From contig JAFYOS010000013.1 in assembly GCA_017560125.1 (NCBI GenBank), forward strand, positions 1 through 64,000: 64,000 bases of DNA, written 5' to 3'. The position numbers and the translations under genes are program-made. Source of the DNA: Bacteroidaceae bacterium. Lineage in GTDB: Bacteria; Bacteroidota; Bacteroidia; Bacteroidales; Bacteroidaceae. The notes below the pieces were generated by a model. The model did no database searches. It was not told the DNA's origin and saw only the letters and a list, made by a program, of their open reading frames with translations. This document shows positions 18,758-28,082 of the stretch, piece by piece; the stretch's first letter is position 1, and each line of letters begins with the position of its first letter.

Positions 18758-20692
18758 TTATGCAAGCGAGTCGAGCTGTTCCATGCTCTTTTCCCACTCG
18801 TCCATAGCCTCGCTCAGCTGCTTCTTGAGCGAAGCATATTTATCGTAGTTCGACGCGTCGGCTCCACCCTCAGGGGTGCTCAGAAGTGCTTCGATGGCCG
18901 ATATTGCCGATTCGAGCTCGTTGACAGCCTTTTCGTTCTCTTCGACAAGGCGCTCCAGTTTGCGGCGCTGCTTGGCCAACTGTTTTTCGGCCTCGTAGCT
19001 GAGACGACTGTCGTTTACGGGCTTGGCGGCTGCAGCTGATTCGCTTTTGGGCACGGCCTGTGAGGCTACAGCCTCGTTTATGTTCTGTGCATTCTTTGTG
19101 GCAAGGAATTCGTATATGCCACCGAGGTGCTCGCGCACCTTGCCGTCGCCAAATTCATAGACCTTGGTTACAAGGCCGTCGAGGAAGTGGCGGTCGTGGC
19201 TCACAAGTATCACCGTACCGTCGAAATCGCGGATGGCCTCTTTGAGCACATCCTTCGATTGCATATCGAGGTGGTTGGTGGGCTCGTCGAGGATGAGCAG
19301 GTTCATCTGCTGCAACAGCAATCTGATCATGGCCAAGCGACTACGCTCGCCACCCGACAGCACGCGCACTTTCTTGTCCGAGGCCTCGCCGCCGAACATG
19401 AATGCGCCCAATATATCGCGTATCCTGAGGCGTATGTCGCCCGTGGCTACATTGTCGATGGTTTCGAACACCGTCAAATTTTCATCGAGCAGTTGCGCCT
19501 GATGCTGAGCGAAATAGGAGGTTTCCACATTGTGGCCTATGGTGATGTTACCGCCAAAATCGAGCTCGCCAAGGATGCAACGCACAAGCGTGGTCTTGCC
19601 CTCGCCGTTGCGACCTACGAATGCCACCTTCTCGCCACGGTTGATAGTGAAATTCACCCCGCTGAAAACGGTGTGGTTGCCGAAGCTCTTTTCCACATCC
19701 TCGCACACCACCGGGTAGTTTCCGCTGCGGGTGGCGGGAGCGAATTTCAGCCTCAGTCGGCTTGTATCCTCCTCGTCGATGACGATGGGAACCATTTTCT
19801 CGAGCTGTTTTATGCGGCTCTGCACCTGCACAGCCTTGGTAGGTTTGTAGCGGAAGCGCTCGATGAACTGCCTTGCATCGGCAATCTCCTTCTGCTGATT
19901 TTCATAGGCGCGTATCTGCTGCTCGCGACGCTCCTTGCGCAACTGCATGAATTCGTCGTAAGGCATCTTGTAGTCGTGAATGCGACCACAGGTGAGCTCT
20001 ATGGTGCGCGTGGTCACCGCGTTCAGGAAGGCGCGGTCGTGGCTCACCAGAACTACCGCATTGCCACTGCGGGCAAGGAACTGCTCGAGCCACTGGATGC
20101 TCTCGATGTCTAGGTGGTTGGTGGGCTCGTCGAGGAGCAATACATCGGGACGGCGAAGCAACAGTTTCGCAAGCTCGATGCGCATGCGCCATCCACCGCT
20201 GAATTCGCTTGTGGGGCGTGTAAAATCGCTGCGTCTGAAGCCCAATCCCATCAAAGCCCTCTCTATCTCGGCTTCGTAGTGACTGCCACCCATCATGGTA
20301 TATTGGTCGTTCAGATGGGTATATTCCTCTATGACAGCTTTGTACGATTCGCTCTCGTAGTCGGTACGGTTCAGCAGCTCGTCGTTGAGCGACTGAATGC
20401 GCTGCTCCATCTCGTGTATGTGCTCAAAAGCCTGCTCGGCCTCTTGATAGACCGTGCGACCATCGGCGGGCGTCATCACCTGAGGCAAATATCCTATGGT
20501 GATGCCACGCGGCAGTGCCACATTGCCGCCACTGGGCGACTGCTCGCCCGACAGTATGCGCAACATGGTGGTCTTGCCGGCTCCATTCTTGCCTACAAGC
20601 GCTATCCTATCTCTCTTGTTGATGATGAAACTGACATCTTGGAAAAGATTTGTTCCACCGAAATCAACACGCAAATTTTCTATGGAAATCAA
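18758..20692 (-). CDS. ABC-F family ATPase
   Basis: A soluble 644-residue protein with two ATP-binding cassettes and no membrane segments. Walker A motifs are GKNGAGKTT and GRNGEGKTT; signatures are FSGGWRMR and LSGGERSR; each Walker B is LDEPTNHLD. An inter-domain linker near ~240-320 is rich in Arg and Gln, and a coiled coil occupies about 560-640, as in Uup/YheS-like members. ABC-F proteins act on ribosomes, resolving stalls or protecting from antibiotics; nothing here points to a resistance subtype. The start appears to be TTG at 20692 (MISIENLRVDF); no upstream in-frame ATG exists. Confidence 0.92.
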   Translation of the reverse strand: MISIENLRVDFGGTNLFQDVSFIINKRDRIALVGKNGAGKTTMLRILSGEQSPSGGNVALPRGITIGYLPQVMTPADGRTVYQEAEQAFEHIHEMEQRIQSLNDELLNRTDYESESYKAVIEEYTHLNDQYTMMGGSHYEAEIERALMGLGFRRSDFTRPTSEFSGGWRMRIELAKLLLRRPDVLLLDEPTNHLDIESIQWLEQFLARSGNAVVLVSHDRAFLNAVTTRTIELTCGRIHDYKMPYDEFMQLRKERREQQIRAYENQQKEIADARQFIERFRYKPTKAVQVQSRIKQLEKMVPIVIDEEDTSRLRLKFAPATRSGNYPVVCEDVEKSFGNHTVFSGVNFTINRGEKVAFVGRNGEGKTTLVRCILGELDFGGNITIGHNVETSYFAQHQAQLLDENLTVFETIDNVATGDIRLRIRDILGAFMFGGEASDKKVRVLSGGERSRLAMIRLLLQQMNLLILDEPTNHLDMQSKDVLKEAIRDFDGTVILVSHDRHFLDGLVTKVYEFGDGKVREHLGGIYEFLATKNAQNINEAVASQAVPKSESAAAAKPVNDSRLSYEAEKQLAKQRRKLERLVEENEKAVNELESAISAIEALLSTPEGGADASNYDKYASLKKQLSEAMDEWEKSMEQLDSLA

Positions 20693-20800
20693 CTTGGTTA
20701 TATTTTATCGGGATGTTGTTATTGCTAAATTACAGCATAAAAAATTACGCAGCAAGAAACAGCACCCGGTTATATCGTTTATTATTATTTTTTAAGAAGC

Positions 20801-22222
20801 TCAACAAGGCTTCTTCTCTTCATTCTCCAGCAAATTCACAAATTTGGCAGGAGTAATATCGGCGTCGTATGCAAGCCCGAAGAGCTCGAACAGCTTATTG
20901 GAGCGTCCTTCGATGGCGTTTGCAATATATTTGTCGGTTTCGGGGCGACGTCCCATCTGCCACAGCATGTAGGCCAAGTGCGAATCGACATCGGCCGAGT
21001 CGTACATATTTTCGCGGGCATGCTCGAGCACCGTCACCGCAAGCTCGTAATGGCCGTAGCCATATATGTAAAGGGCAAATTCGAGCAGCAGCTCGTCGCG
21101 ACTGCGCGGCTCGCGCTCCACTATTTCAATGTGGCTCTGCAACAGGCTGTCCTTGTCGTGTATCTCGAGATAGCCGGCGCCATGCAACGCCATTTGGTTT
21201 ACATCGGGAACATCGAACGACAGAGCGTTCTGCATAATCTTCACTGCCATCTCGCGGTAGCCTACCCGGTCGCATATGAGTGCCTTGTTCATCTCGGTTA
21301 TCATGGCTTCGACCATGGTGAGCTCGCCCGACAGCAGGAGCTCGTCGAACAGCTTGGCCGCATCGCCATACTTCTCGAGTGCACAGAGCGACAACGCAGC
21401 AAAGAAGGTGGAAACCACATTGCCGGGGTACCGCAACGACAGCTCACAGAAGGCATTATAGGCCTTGTCGTAATCGTGGAGATAGTAGTAGCAATAGGCC
21501 TTCATCATCCTTGCATACTCGGCCTCGTCGTTGGTGGCAAGCTCGTACTCGAAGCACTCGAGCGCCTTGCCGAAACGACCTGTGACATAGTAGATATATC
21601 CCAACTGCTCCCAATAGAGGTAGTTGTAGGGGTTCTCGTCGAGCAGGCGGTTGTAGAGCGCAAGCGCCTCTTGCATGCGACGCTGCTCCACCAGGCAGTC
21701 GGCCTTCTCTTCGAGCAGGGGCACATGGGCAGGATAGCGGCGTAAGCCCTTCTCTATCCACGCGAGCGCATCGTTGTGGAAGCCGCTCTTTATCATTACG
21801 TCCAACGTGTTCAGCGCCAAATCGTCGCGCAGGTTGGTTGCCTCCATTATAGCGTTGAGAGCCGCGATGGTATTCTCGCTGCCTGCAGCAAGTTCCACCT
21901 CGGCTTTCAGTAGTTGCAGTTCGGGCGTGTCTATTACCGATATTGTGGCAAATTTGCGACGCGCCTCGTGCACCTCGCCCTTGCTGAGCAGGGTGCGCAC
22001 CTCGGCCTCGGTTATCTGCGAGTCCGAGGGGTATAATTTTCGTGCGTATGTGATTACATTCTCGGCCTCGGCATAGTTGTTCTTGTATAGATAATAGGAC
22101 GCTATCTCGAGCAGATCGTCAGTGCTGAAATAGGAATTAACCGAATATTTCTGCATCTGTTCGTATCTGCCGAGCAGCGAACGGAACTCTTCCGATTTGA
22201 AGAATGAGGGATCCATACCCAT
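20801..22222 (-). CDS. TPR-repeat protein, function unknown
   Basis: This 473-residue protein consists almost wholly of tetratricopeptide-like helical repeats (for example YLYKNNYAEAENVITYARKL, YIYYVTGRFGKALECFEYEL, AYCYYYLHDYDKAYNAFCEL). It has no signal peptide and no membrane segment, so it is probably a cytosolic scaffold. Two Met codons lie near the start (MGMDPSFF); I kept the first. It starts 21 bases behind glnS and is probably read from the glnS promoter. The partner is unknown. Confidence 0.82.
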   Translation of the reverse strand: MGMDPSFFKSEEFRSLLGRYEQMQKYSVNSYFSTDDLLEIASYYLYKNNYAEAENVITYARKLYPSDSQITEAEVRTLLSKGEVHEARRKFATISVIDTPELQLLKAEVELAAGSENTIAALNAIMEATNLRDDLALNTLDVMIKSGFHNDALAWIEKGLRRYPAHVPLLEEKADCLVEQRRMQEALALYNRLLDENPYNYLYWEQLGYIYYVTGRFGKALECFEYELATNDEAEYARMMKAYCYYYLHDYDKAYNAFCELSLRYPGNVVSTFFAALSLCALEKYGDAAKLFDELLLSGELTMVEAMITEMNKALICDRVGYREMAVKIMQNALSFDVPDVNQMALHGAGYLEIHDKDSLLQSHIEIVEREPRSRDELLLEFALYIYGYGHYELAVTVLEHARENMYDSADVDSHLAYMLWQMGRRPETDKYIANAIEGRSNKLFELFGLAYDADITPAKFVNLLENEEKKPC

Positions 22223-22243
22223 AATTGTCGTACTTTTTCTCTT

Positions 22244-23986
22244 TTATTTACCCTTAATCTTGCTCCATGTATCCTTAAGCGACACGGTGCGGTTGAACAC
22301 AAGGTGATTGGGGGTGCTGTCGGGATCGACATTGAAATAACCGATGCGTTGGAACTGCAAGTAGTCCAAAGGCTTGGCCTCGGCAAGGTATTTCTCTACG
22401 TAGCATTCGGTGAGCACCTTCAGCGAGTCGCTGTTGATAGCCTCCTTCATTGCGGCAAGACTGTCGCAGCCCTTCTCCTCGCGGATGGCAGCAATTTCGT
22501 CGCGGGGGTTCTCTACCTTCCACAGACGGTCGTACAAGCGCACCTCGGCCTTGATTGAGTGGTTGCAGCTAACCCAGTGCAATGTGCTCTTGACCTTGCG
22601 GTTGGCATCGGGCTCGCCGGTCTTTGTTCCGGGAATGTATTCGCAAAGCACCTCTGTGATGTTGCCATTCTCGTCCTTGTTGCATCCGGTGCAAAGAACG
22701 ATATATGCGTTCTTCAGGCGCACCTCGCGACCGGGGGTAAGACGGAAGAAGCTCTTGGGTGCATCCTCCATGAAGTCGTCGCGCTCAATCCACAATTCGC
22801 GGCTGAACTCGATTGTATGTGAACCATCCTCGGGACGCTCGGGGTTGTTGATAGCCTCCAATGCCTCGCTCTGTCCCTCGGGGTAATTGGTGATGACAAG
22901 CTTCAAGGGGTTTATAACCGCCGACACACGTGTGGCACGGCTGTTCAAATCCTCGCGCACTGCCGACTCGAGCAATGCAAAATCGTTCAAAGCATCGAAC
23001 TTGGTGTAGCCAATCTTATCTACGAAATTGCGGATTGATTCGGGCGAATATCCACGACGGCGGAAACCGCACAAAGTGGGCATTCGGGGATCGTCCCAAC
23101 CGTTAACAAGACCCTCTTTCACAAGGATAAGAAGGTTGCGCTTGCTCATGAGTGTATAGTTCAGGTTCAGCTTGTTGAACTCGTACTGACGGGGACGGTT
23201 GTCGTCGAGGTCGTTACCCTCTTTCAGTTCATCGACAAAATAGTCGTAAAGGGGACGATGGGGAACAAATTCCAAGGTGCAGAGCGAGTGTGTAACGCCT
23301 TCGAAGAAGTCGCTCTGTCCGTGTGCGAAATCGTACATGGGGTATGCCTTCCATGTGTCACCTGTACGGTGATGGGGATGCTTCACCACGCGATAGATAA
23401 TGGGGTCGCGGAAGTGCATGTTCGAGTGTGCCATGTCAATCTTGGCACGCAACACCATAGCACCCTCCTCTATCTCGCCGCTGTTCATCTTCTCGAAGAG
23501 AGCAAGGTTCTCCTCGATGGGACGGTCGCGATAGGGGCTGTTTGTTCCAGGCTGTGTGGGTGTACCCTTCTGCTCGGCAATCTGCTCCGAGGTCTGCTCG
23601 TCGATGTATGCCTTGCCCTCTTTTATCAGGCGCACAGCAAAATCCCACAACTGGGGGAAGTAGTCCGATGCATAATAGACATTGGCCCAATCGAAACCGA
23701 GCCATTTGATATCCTCCATAATTGCATCTACATACTCGGTGTCCTCTTTGGTGGGGTTGGTATCGTCGAAACGAAGGTTACAGATACCGTTGTATTTTTG
23801 TGCCATACCAAAGTCCATGCAGATGGCCTTGGCATGACCTATATGAAGATAGCCGTTGGGTTCGGGCGGGAAACGTGTTTGAACCTTTCCACCATTCTTA
23901 CCCTCGGCAAGGTCGTCGATAATAATCTGTTCTATAAAGCTAATGCTCTTTTTTTCGCGATTTTCGCCTTCATTTATTTCTGCCAT
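22244..23986 (-). CDS. glnS: Glutamine--tRNA ligase
   Basis: GlnRS charges tRNA-Gln directly with glutamine. The 580-residue class I synthetase shows PPEPNGYLHIGHAKAI with the HIGH motif (residues ~45-55), RFDDTNP, and the KMSKS-like LMSKRN around 285. The C-terminal beta-barrel anticodon-binding domain spans about 350-560 with LHWVSCNHSIKAEVRLYDRL. Presence of GlnRS suggests the organism need not rely on GatCAB transamidation for Gln-tRNA. Its promoter box lies at 24020-24027, and the TPR gene follows in the same unit. Confidence 0.97.
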   Translation of the reverse strand: MAEINEGENREKKSISFIEQIIIDDLAEGKNGGKVQTRFPPEPNGYLHIGHAKAICMDFGMAQKYNGICNLRFDDTNPTKEDTEYVDAIMEDIKWLGFDWANVYYASDYFPQLWDFAVRLIKEGKAYIDEQTSEQIAEQKGTPTQPGTNSPYRDRPIEENLALFEKMNSGEIEEGAMVLRAKIDMAHSNMHFRDPIIYRVVKHPHHRTGDTWKAYPMYDFAHGQSDFFEGVTHSLCTLEFVPHRPLYDYFVDELKEGNDLDDNRPRQYEFNKLNLNYTLMSKRNLLILVKEGLVNGWDDPRMPTLCGFRRRGYSPESIRNFVDKIGYTKFDALNDFALLESAVREDLNSRATRVSAVINPLKLVITNYPEGQSEALEAINNPERPEDGSHTIEFSRELWIERDDFMEDAPKSFFRLTPGREVRLKNAYIVLCTGCNKDENGNITEVLCEYIPGTKTGEPDANRKVKSTLHWVSCNHSIKAEVRLYDRLWKVENPRDEIAAIREEKGCDSLAAMKEAINSDSLKVLTECYVEKYLAEAKPLDYLQFQRIGYFNVDPDSTPNHLVFNRTVSLKDTWSKIKGK

Positions 23987-24019
23987 ATTCTGAAGCTGTT
24001 ATTATATTTTTGTAAACTG

Positions 24020-24027
24020 CAAAAATA
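24020..24027 (-). promoter_or_regulatory. -7 box of glnS promoter
   Basis: TATTTTTG on the minus strand lies about 33 bases upstream of the glnS ATG in an AT-rich stretch. No clear -33 element was resolved. Confidence 0.6.
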
Positions 24028-24103
24028 AGAAAAGTTATTATATTGTGAATCTATTTTCTAAAAAAATATTGCAACGACGAGATTTACGCCGTTGCATACT
24101 GTG

Positions 24104-25003
24104 TCACTTGGTGCGGCAGCGCTCGGCACAATACATGCCCACAAGCACCAGGCAAGCACCCAGCAAAGCAATCCAGGTGATACATTCGTCGAGCACCAAC
24201 CACGATGCCGCCATAGTCACCACGGGATTGAAATATATGAAATTCGTGGCACGCACAGTCCCCAGCCTGTCGAGCACATAGTTCCACAGTGTGAAACAGA
24301 GCATGGAGGCCACGCAGCCAAGCATCAGCACATTGCCCCACACTGCCGCCCCGCCATCGATGACCATATCCCATCGGGGCATATTGCCTATGAACATGGG
24401 CATTATCGTCAGCAGGCCATATCCGAACACCTTGCGCATGATGAACAGCGTGCCGTATCGTGGCTGAATGTATTTCATCAGCACCGAATAGAATGTCCAG
24501 CACAGACAGGCGGCAAAGGCCAATCCGTCGGCAAGCGGCGATAGTTTCAGCACAAAATTGCCGTTAAAAACCACCAGCGCAACGCCAAAGAGAGCCACGC
24601 ACGAGCCCAACAGCGCCTTGCGATTCATGCGCTCCGAAGGATAGAGCCATCCCATAAGAAATGCCGTCGTCAAGGGGGTCACGCACACCAATAGCGACAC
24701 ATTCGAGCAATAGCCGTAGATGAGCGCCGTATTTTCGGTGATAAAATAGAGCGAGCCGCCGGTCAGTCCGAGTGCAATGGCCACAAGCTCGTCGCGCACA
24801 CTGTTCATAAACAGGCGACGGCCGGCAAATGGCACTATCATCACATAGGCCAGCACGAAACGGAAGAAAAATATCTCTTCGGGGGTGAGCCCTGCGTTAA
24901 TGAGCACCTTCGTCTGCACAAAGGTCGTGCCCCATATGCAGACAACGAAAAAGGCTGTCACGCAAGCAAGCACTACACCACCCTTGTTAACAACCTTTTC
25001 CAT
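24104..25003 (-). CDS. EamA/DMT-superfamily membrane exporter
   Basis: A 299-residue protein with ten predicted hydrophobic helices in two EamA repeats, each about 140 residues. Features typical of the RhaT/YdcZ-like drug/metabolite transporters include TFVQTKVLINAGLTPEEIFFFRF in helix 1-2 and a Pro-containing second repeat. Members export amino acids, nucleosides or drugs; substrate unknown. It starts 26 bases after the SulP stop, so the two may be co-transcribed. Confidence 0.87.
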   Translation of the reverse strand: MEKVVNKGGVVLACVTAFFVVCIWGTTFVQTKVLINAGLTPEEIFFFRFVLAYVMIVPFAGRRLFMNSVRDELVAIALGLTGGSLYFITENTALIYGYCSNVSLLVCVTPLTTAFLMGWLYPSERMNRKALLGSCVALFGVALVVFNGNFVLKLSPLADGLAFAACLCWTFYSVLMKYIQPRYGTLFIMRKVFGYGLLTIMPMFIGNMPRWDMVIDGGAAVWGNVLMLGCVASMLCFTLWNYVLDRLGTVRATNFIYFNPVVTMAASWLVLDECITWIALLGACLVLVGMYCAERCRTK

Positions 25004-25029
25004 ATATCGTCAATAATATTTACCACTTA

Positions 25030-26733
25030 CTATTCTATATTCATCTCCTTGGCAAGCTCGGCCGCACGGGCAAGCGCCAAGTGGATATTTGCACACACGT
25101 TCTTCTCGCCTACCATAGTCTTCACGCCGGCCTTGGTAAGCACTCTATCCACATTGTCGTGAACACCCGAGAGAATAACCGCACGTCCTTCGAGAAGCGA
25201 CGACTGTACAAATATTTCAAGATTGTGCAACGCTGTCGAATCGATGAAAGTAACCTTACGCATACGCAACACACGGATGGGCACAGGAGGTGTCATGCGT
25301 GTAAGCTCGTCGAACTTGTTGGCTATACCAAAGAAGAAGGGACCTTCAATCTCGTAAACCTCTACACCCTTGGGAACGATGAGCGACTCGTCGCCCTTCT
25401 CGCCATCGTGATGCACCTCGAGCTCGTCGCGGATAACAGAGATGCTTGTGCTCTCCATCATACGTTTCATAAATACCACAACAGCAAGTATCAAGCCCAC
25501 CTCGATAGCCAATGTAAGGTCGAAGAAGACTGTGAGCAACAGGGTTATGAACAGCACTGTAACGCCGGCAACCGACTTGCGACACATAGAAAGAATGGTT
25601 CTCCATCCGCTCATGTTGTACGACACCATTACAAGCACACCTGCAAGACAGGGCATGGGAATGCGGCCTACAATGCCACCGAGGAACAGAAGCACGAGCA
25701 ACAGCACAAATGTGTGTACGATACCCGCAACAGGCGTCTTTCCACCGTTGTTAATATTGGCCATGGTACGAGCAATGGCACCGGTAGCAGGAATACCACC
25801 AAAGAAAGGCACTACGATATTTGCAATACCCTGACCAATGAGCTCGGTATTCGAATTGTGCTTATCGCCTATAACACCGTCGGCAACCATAGCCGAAAGG
25901 AGCGACTCGATAGCACCAAGCATAGCAATGGTAAATGCAACGGGAGCGAGGTTCTGTATGGTAGCAAAGAGACTCATATCGCCCTCGATGGTAGGCATAC
26001 GGAACGAAGGCAAGCCCGAAGGCAGCTCATACAAATCGCCAATGGTCTTGATAGATGTAACACCTGCAAAATCTCTCAGCAACCAAGCAATGATGGTCAT
26101 AACGATGATGGCCAACAACGAGCCAGGCACCTTCTTCGACATCTTGGGTGTCAATGCGATGATGGCGATACTTGCAATACCCATAGCAGCGCTCCACCAG
26201 TCGATATTCGAAATGTTGCTTACATAGCAAATCCATTTATCGACAAAGTTCGCGGGTACATCGGCAATGCCAAGACCGAGCAAATCGTTCATCTGTGTTG
26301 AAAAAATGGTAACAGCAATACCACCGGTGAAGCCCACGATTATAGGATAGGGCATGAACTTGATGACACTACCAAGACGGCAGAAGCCCATCACCAAAAG
26401 GATGATACCCGCCATGATGGTCGCAATGGTAAGACCACCAAGACCATACTGCTGTATGACACCATAAATAATTACAATGAAAGCACCGGTAGGGCCACCA
26501 ATCTGCACCTTGGAACCACCAAATACAGAAATAAGCAAACCCGCAATGATGGCAGTAACAAGACCCTCGGTGGGGCCAACGCCACTCGCAATACCAAATG
26601 CAATGGCCAACGGAATAGCCACAACGCCCACAATCATGCCGGCCATGAGATCGGCACTAAACTTCTCACGCGAATAATTCTTGAAGATTGAGAAAAATTT
26701 CGGGCTGAAATCGATTAAATCACTTGTTTTCAT
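25030..26733 (-). CDS. SulP family inorganic anion transporter with STAS domain
   Basis: This SLC26/SulP-type protein moves sulfate, bicarbonate or related anions across the inner membrane. The membrane part covers about residues 20-410, with the conserved segments AIPLAIAFGIASGVGPTEGL and IGGPTGAFIV. A STAS domain follows (~440-560), with DSTALHNLEIF as its phosphoacceptor-like loop. I start at the ATG at 26733 (MKTSDLI); an in-frame ATG at 26772 is also downstream of the promoter and cannot be excluded. Nearby genes give no hint whether sulfate or bicarbonate is the substrate. Confidence 0.93.
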   Translation of the reverse strand: MKTSDLIDFSPKFFSIFKNYSREKFSADLMAGMIVGVVAIPLAIAFGIASGVGPTEGLVTAIIAGLLISVFGGSKVQIGGPTGAFIVIIYGVIQQYGLGGLTIATIMAGIILLVMGFCRLGSVIKFMPYPIIVGFTGGIAVTIFSTQMNDLLGLGIADVPANFVDKWICYVSNISNIDWWSAAMGIASIAIIALTPKMSKKVPGSLLAIIVMTIIAWLLRDFAGVTSIKTIGDLYELPSGLPSFRMPTIEGDMSLFATIQNLAPVAFTIAMLGAIESLLSAMVADGVIGDKHNSNTELIGQGIANIVVPFFGGIPATGAIARTMANINNGGKTPVAGIVHTFVLLLVLLFLGGIVGRIPMPCLAGVLVMVSYNMSGWRTILSMCRKSVAGVTVLFITLLLTVFFDLTLAIEVGLILAVVVFMKRMMESTSISVIRDELEVHHDGEKGDESLIVPKGVEVYEIEGPFFFGIANKFDELTRMTPPVPIRVLRMRKVTFIDSTALHNLEIFVQSSLLEGRAVILSGVHDNVDRVLTKAGVKTMVGEKNVCANIHLALARAAELAKEMNIE

Positions 26734-26823
26734 AGTTCGTAGAACTGTTTTATTCTCTAATTCACACTGCATTAGCGGCGGGCACGCGCACAGCGCCTAT
26801 ACCCCTTCCGCGAAAAACGGGTG

Positions 26824-26831
26824 CAAAGTTA
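26824..26831 (-). promoter_or_regulatory. -7 box of SulP promoter
   Basis: TAACTTTG on the minus strand lies about 50 bases upstream of the 26772 ATG and 90 bases upstream of the preferred 26733 ATG. The rest of the ~240 bases up to the next terminator is AT-rich with no recognisable gene. Confidence 0.6.
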
Positions 26832-27008
26832 CAACAAGTTTGCGAAACAGCCCGCACAATATAGTAAAAAATTGACAAACAGATAGCAAGCCATATAATA
26901 AGGTGATGGACACCCAAGGACTATAATGGATAATATTTGGATAAAACGCGAATACGGAAACGCTGAATACTTTATGTTACCTTATATAATAGAGCCGCTG
27001 TGCAAAAA

Positions 27009-27031
27009 AAATCGGAGAAGTTCCCCGATTT
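27009..27031 (-). terminator. Terminator of the orphan lipoprotein gene
   Basis: A 7-bp stem AAATCGG / CCGATTT with a 9-base loop is followed on the minus strand by a run of T residues. It lies about 43 bases past the lipoprotein stop. Confidence 0.8.
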
Positions 27032-27073
27032 CATACTCCACAACAAAAGATATTAAAAAATCAAACCATACAT

Positions 27074-27571
27074 TTATTTAGCCTGCAATTCCTCGGACGT
27101 TACATACCCGCCATTTGAAATAGTAAATGAATCCACACCTCTTTCATCAAACAACTCATCCATAACCAATTTACCATTCTCCTCGACAAACCTTATACGT
27201 GTAGCACCTTTCCATCCCATATCAAAATATCTAACCAAATAACAACCACCATTCAAGTTTACAACCTCCTTAACACCTGTCGTATCGACAGCACGGTAAT
27301 CAGAATCCTGAAAACCTGTCCTGAAAAGCCAAATAGCATAACAATTATCATCCTCACAATCGTAACCATAACCGTCACGCAAAAATTTCAACAAGCGTTC
27401 ACTTGAATTCTCGACAAGAATCTTGCGACATTCAGGATTAACACCAAAGACACATTCAGTGTAAAACTCACGAAGAAATTCTTCTTTCGAAGAGGCAGGG
27501 CGTGAACATGATACACCAACCATACACATTAAGAAGAAAAAGACAAAGTTTTTCAATACCACCTTTTTCAT
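27074..27571 (-). CDS. Small lipoprotein, unrecognised
   Basis: A 165-residue protein with a lipoprotein signal peptide (lipobox VGVSC, Cys ~22), so it is probably anchored in the cell envelope. I do not recognise the mature part; EFLREFYTECVFG and the later YLVRYFDMGWKGATRIRFV slightly resemble DUF3828-like lipoproteins, but this is a weak pattern match. Base composition is more AT-rich than in the neighbours, and the gene has its own promoter and terminator. It sits alone between the SulP gene and tRNA-Leu, the kind of place where accessory genes insert. Confidence 0.75.
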   Translation of the reverse strand: MKKVVLKNFVFFFLMCMVGVSCSRPASSKEEFLREFYTECVFGVNPECRKILVENSSERLLKFLRDGYGYDCEDDNCYAIWLFRTGFQDSDYRAVDTTGVKEVVNLNGGCYLVRYFDMGWKGATRIRFVEENGKLVMDELFDERGVDSFTISNGGYVTSEELQAK

Positions 27572-27617
27572 AAGTTTATTTAATTAAAATTTGGCTCCGG
27601 ATGCATACATTCTGCCA

Positions 27618-27625
27618 CAAAAGTA
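27618..27625 (-). promoter_or_regulatory. -7 box of lipoprotein promoter
   Basis: TACTTTTG on the minus strand, with a TTTG about 22 bases further upstream, lies 47 bases before the lipoprotein ATG. The bases from here to the tRNA terminator (about 160) show no gene. Confidence 0.7.
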
Positions 27626-27789
27626 GAAATCATTGTTTAATGTAGGACAAATAATATAAAATCACAAATCCGCTAAATAAAAATGAGGGACACAGGACAC
27701 AAACCAAGGCACATATAGACTACTGGCCCAGTGATAAGATATAAGCAATTCTATATTTTCATCATATTACATAAAACCCATGTATAAAA

Positions 27790-27823
27790 AAAGCGAGAAA
27801 AGTCGTTCAACTTTCCTCGCTTT
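27790..27823 (-). terminator. Terminator of tRNA-Leu
   Basis: On the minus strand AAAGCGAG-G-AAAGT pairs with ACTTT-T-CTCGCTTT around a 6-base loop, followed by T residues. It starts right after the tRNA 3' end. Confidence 0.85.
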
Positions 27824-27824
27824 G

Positions 27825-27906
27825 TACCCAGACCCGGGATCGAACCGGGATGGGTTGCCCCACTGGTGTTTGAGACCAGCGCGTCTACCGATTCCGCCAT
27901 CTGGGC
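27825..27906 (-). tRNA. tRNA-Leu (anticodon CAA)
   Basis: The minus strand folds as a class II tRNA of 82 bases. The acceptor arm is GCCCAGA / TCTGGGT with A as discriminator, and the T arm carries GGTTCGATCC. The anticodon stem CTGGT / ACCAG encloses the loop CTCAAAC, giving CAA, which reads the Leu codon TTG. A short variable arm (TGGGGCAACCCA region) is present. CCA is not encoded, so it must be added by the nucleotidyltransferase. Confidence 0.95.
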
Positions 27907-27929
27907 ATTTGTTTTTCTCAAATGCGATG

Positions 27930-27960
27930 CAAAGGTAATGCTTTTTCTGATACCAACAAA
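27930..27960 (-). promoter_or_regulatory. Promoter of tRNA-Leu
   Basis: On the minus strand TTTG (27957-27960), a 19-base spacer and TACCTTTG (27930-27937) lie about 24 bases before the mature tRNA. It is back to back with the rplM promoter. Confidence 0.85.
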
Positions 27961-27996
27961 ACTTTTTCGACTTTTTTTGAAAAAAACTTTTATTCG

Positions 27997-28028
27997 CTTG
28001 CCTATATCGTTGAAAAGTAGTACTTTTG
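27997..28028 (+). promoter_or_regulatory. Promoter of the rplM-rpsI operon
   Basis: CTTG (27997-28000), a 20-base spacer and TACTTTTG (28021-28028). Transcription should begin near 28035, leaving a leader of about 190 bases before rplM. Confidence 0.88.
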
Positions 28029-28082
28029 CAGGCCGATTATTATCGACCTGATATAATTCGGGTCAAAATTAACACTTCAGGT

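Noticed and set aside
25081..26301. 406-codon plus-strand ORF opposite the SulP gene
   Set aside because: High His/Asn/Lys composition typical of antisense reading of a membrane-protein gene; no known fold.
26900..27720. Similar GGACAC...CCAAGG strings on both sides of the orphan lipoprotein, possible direct repeats
   Set aside because: Only short, imperfect similarity; too weak to call insertion-site repeats.
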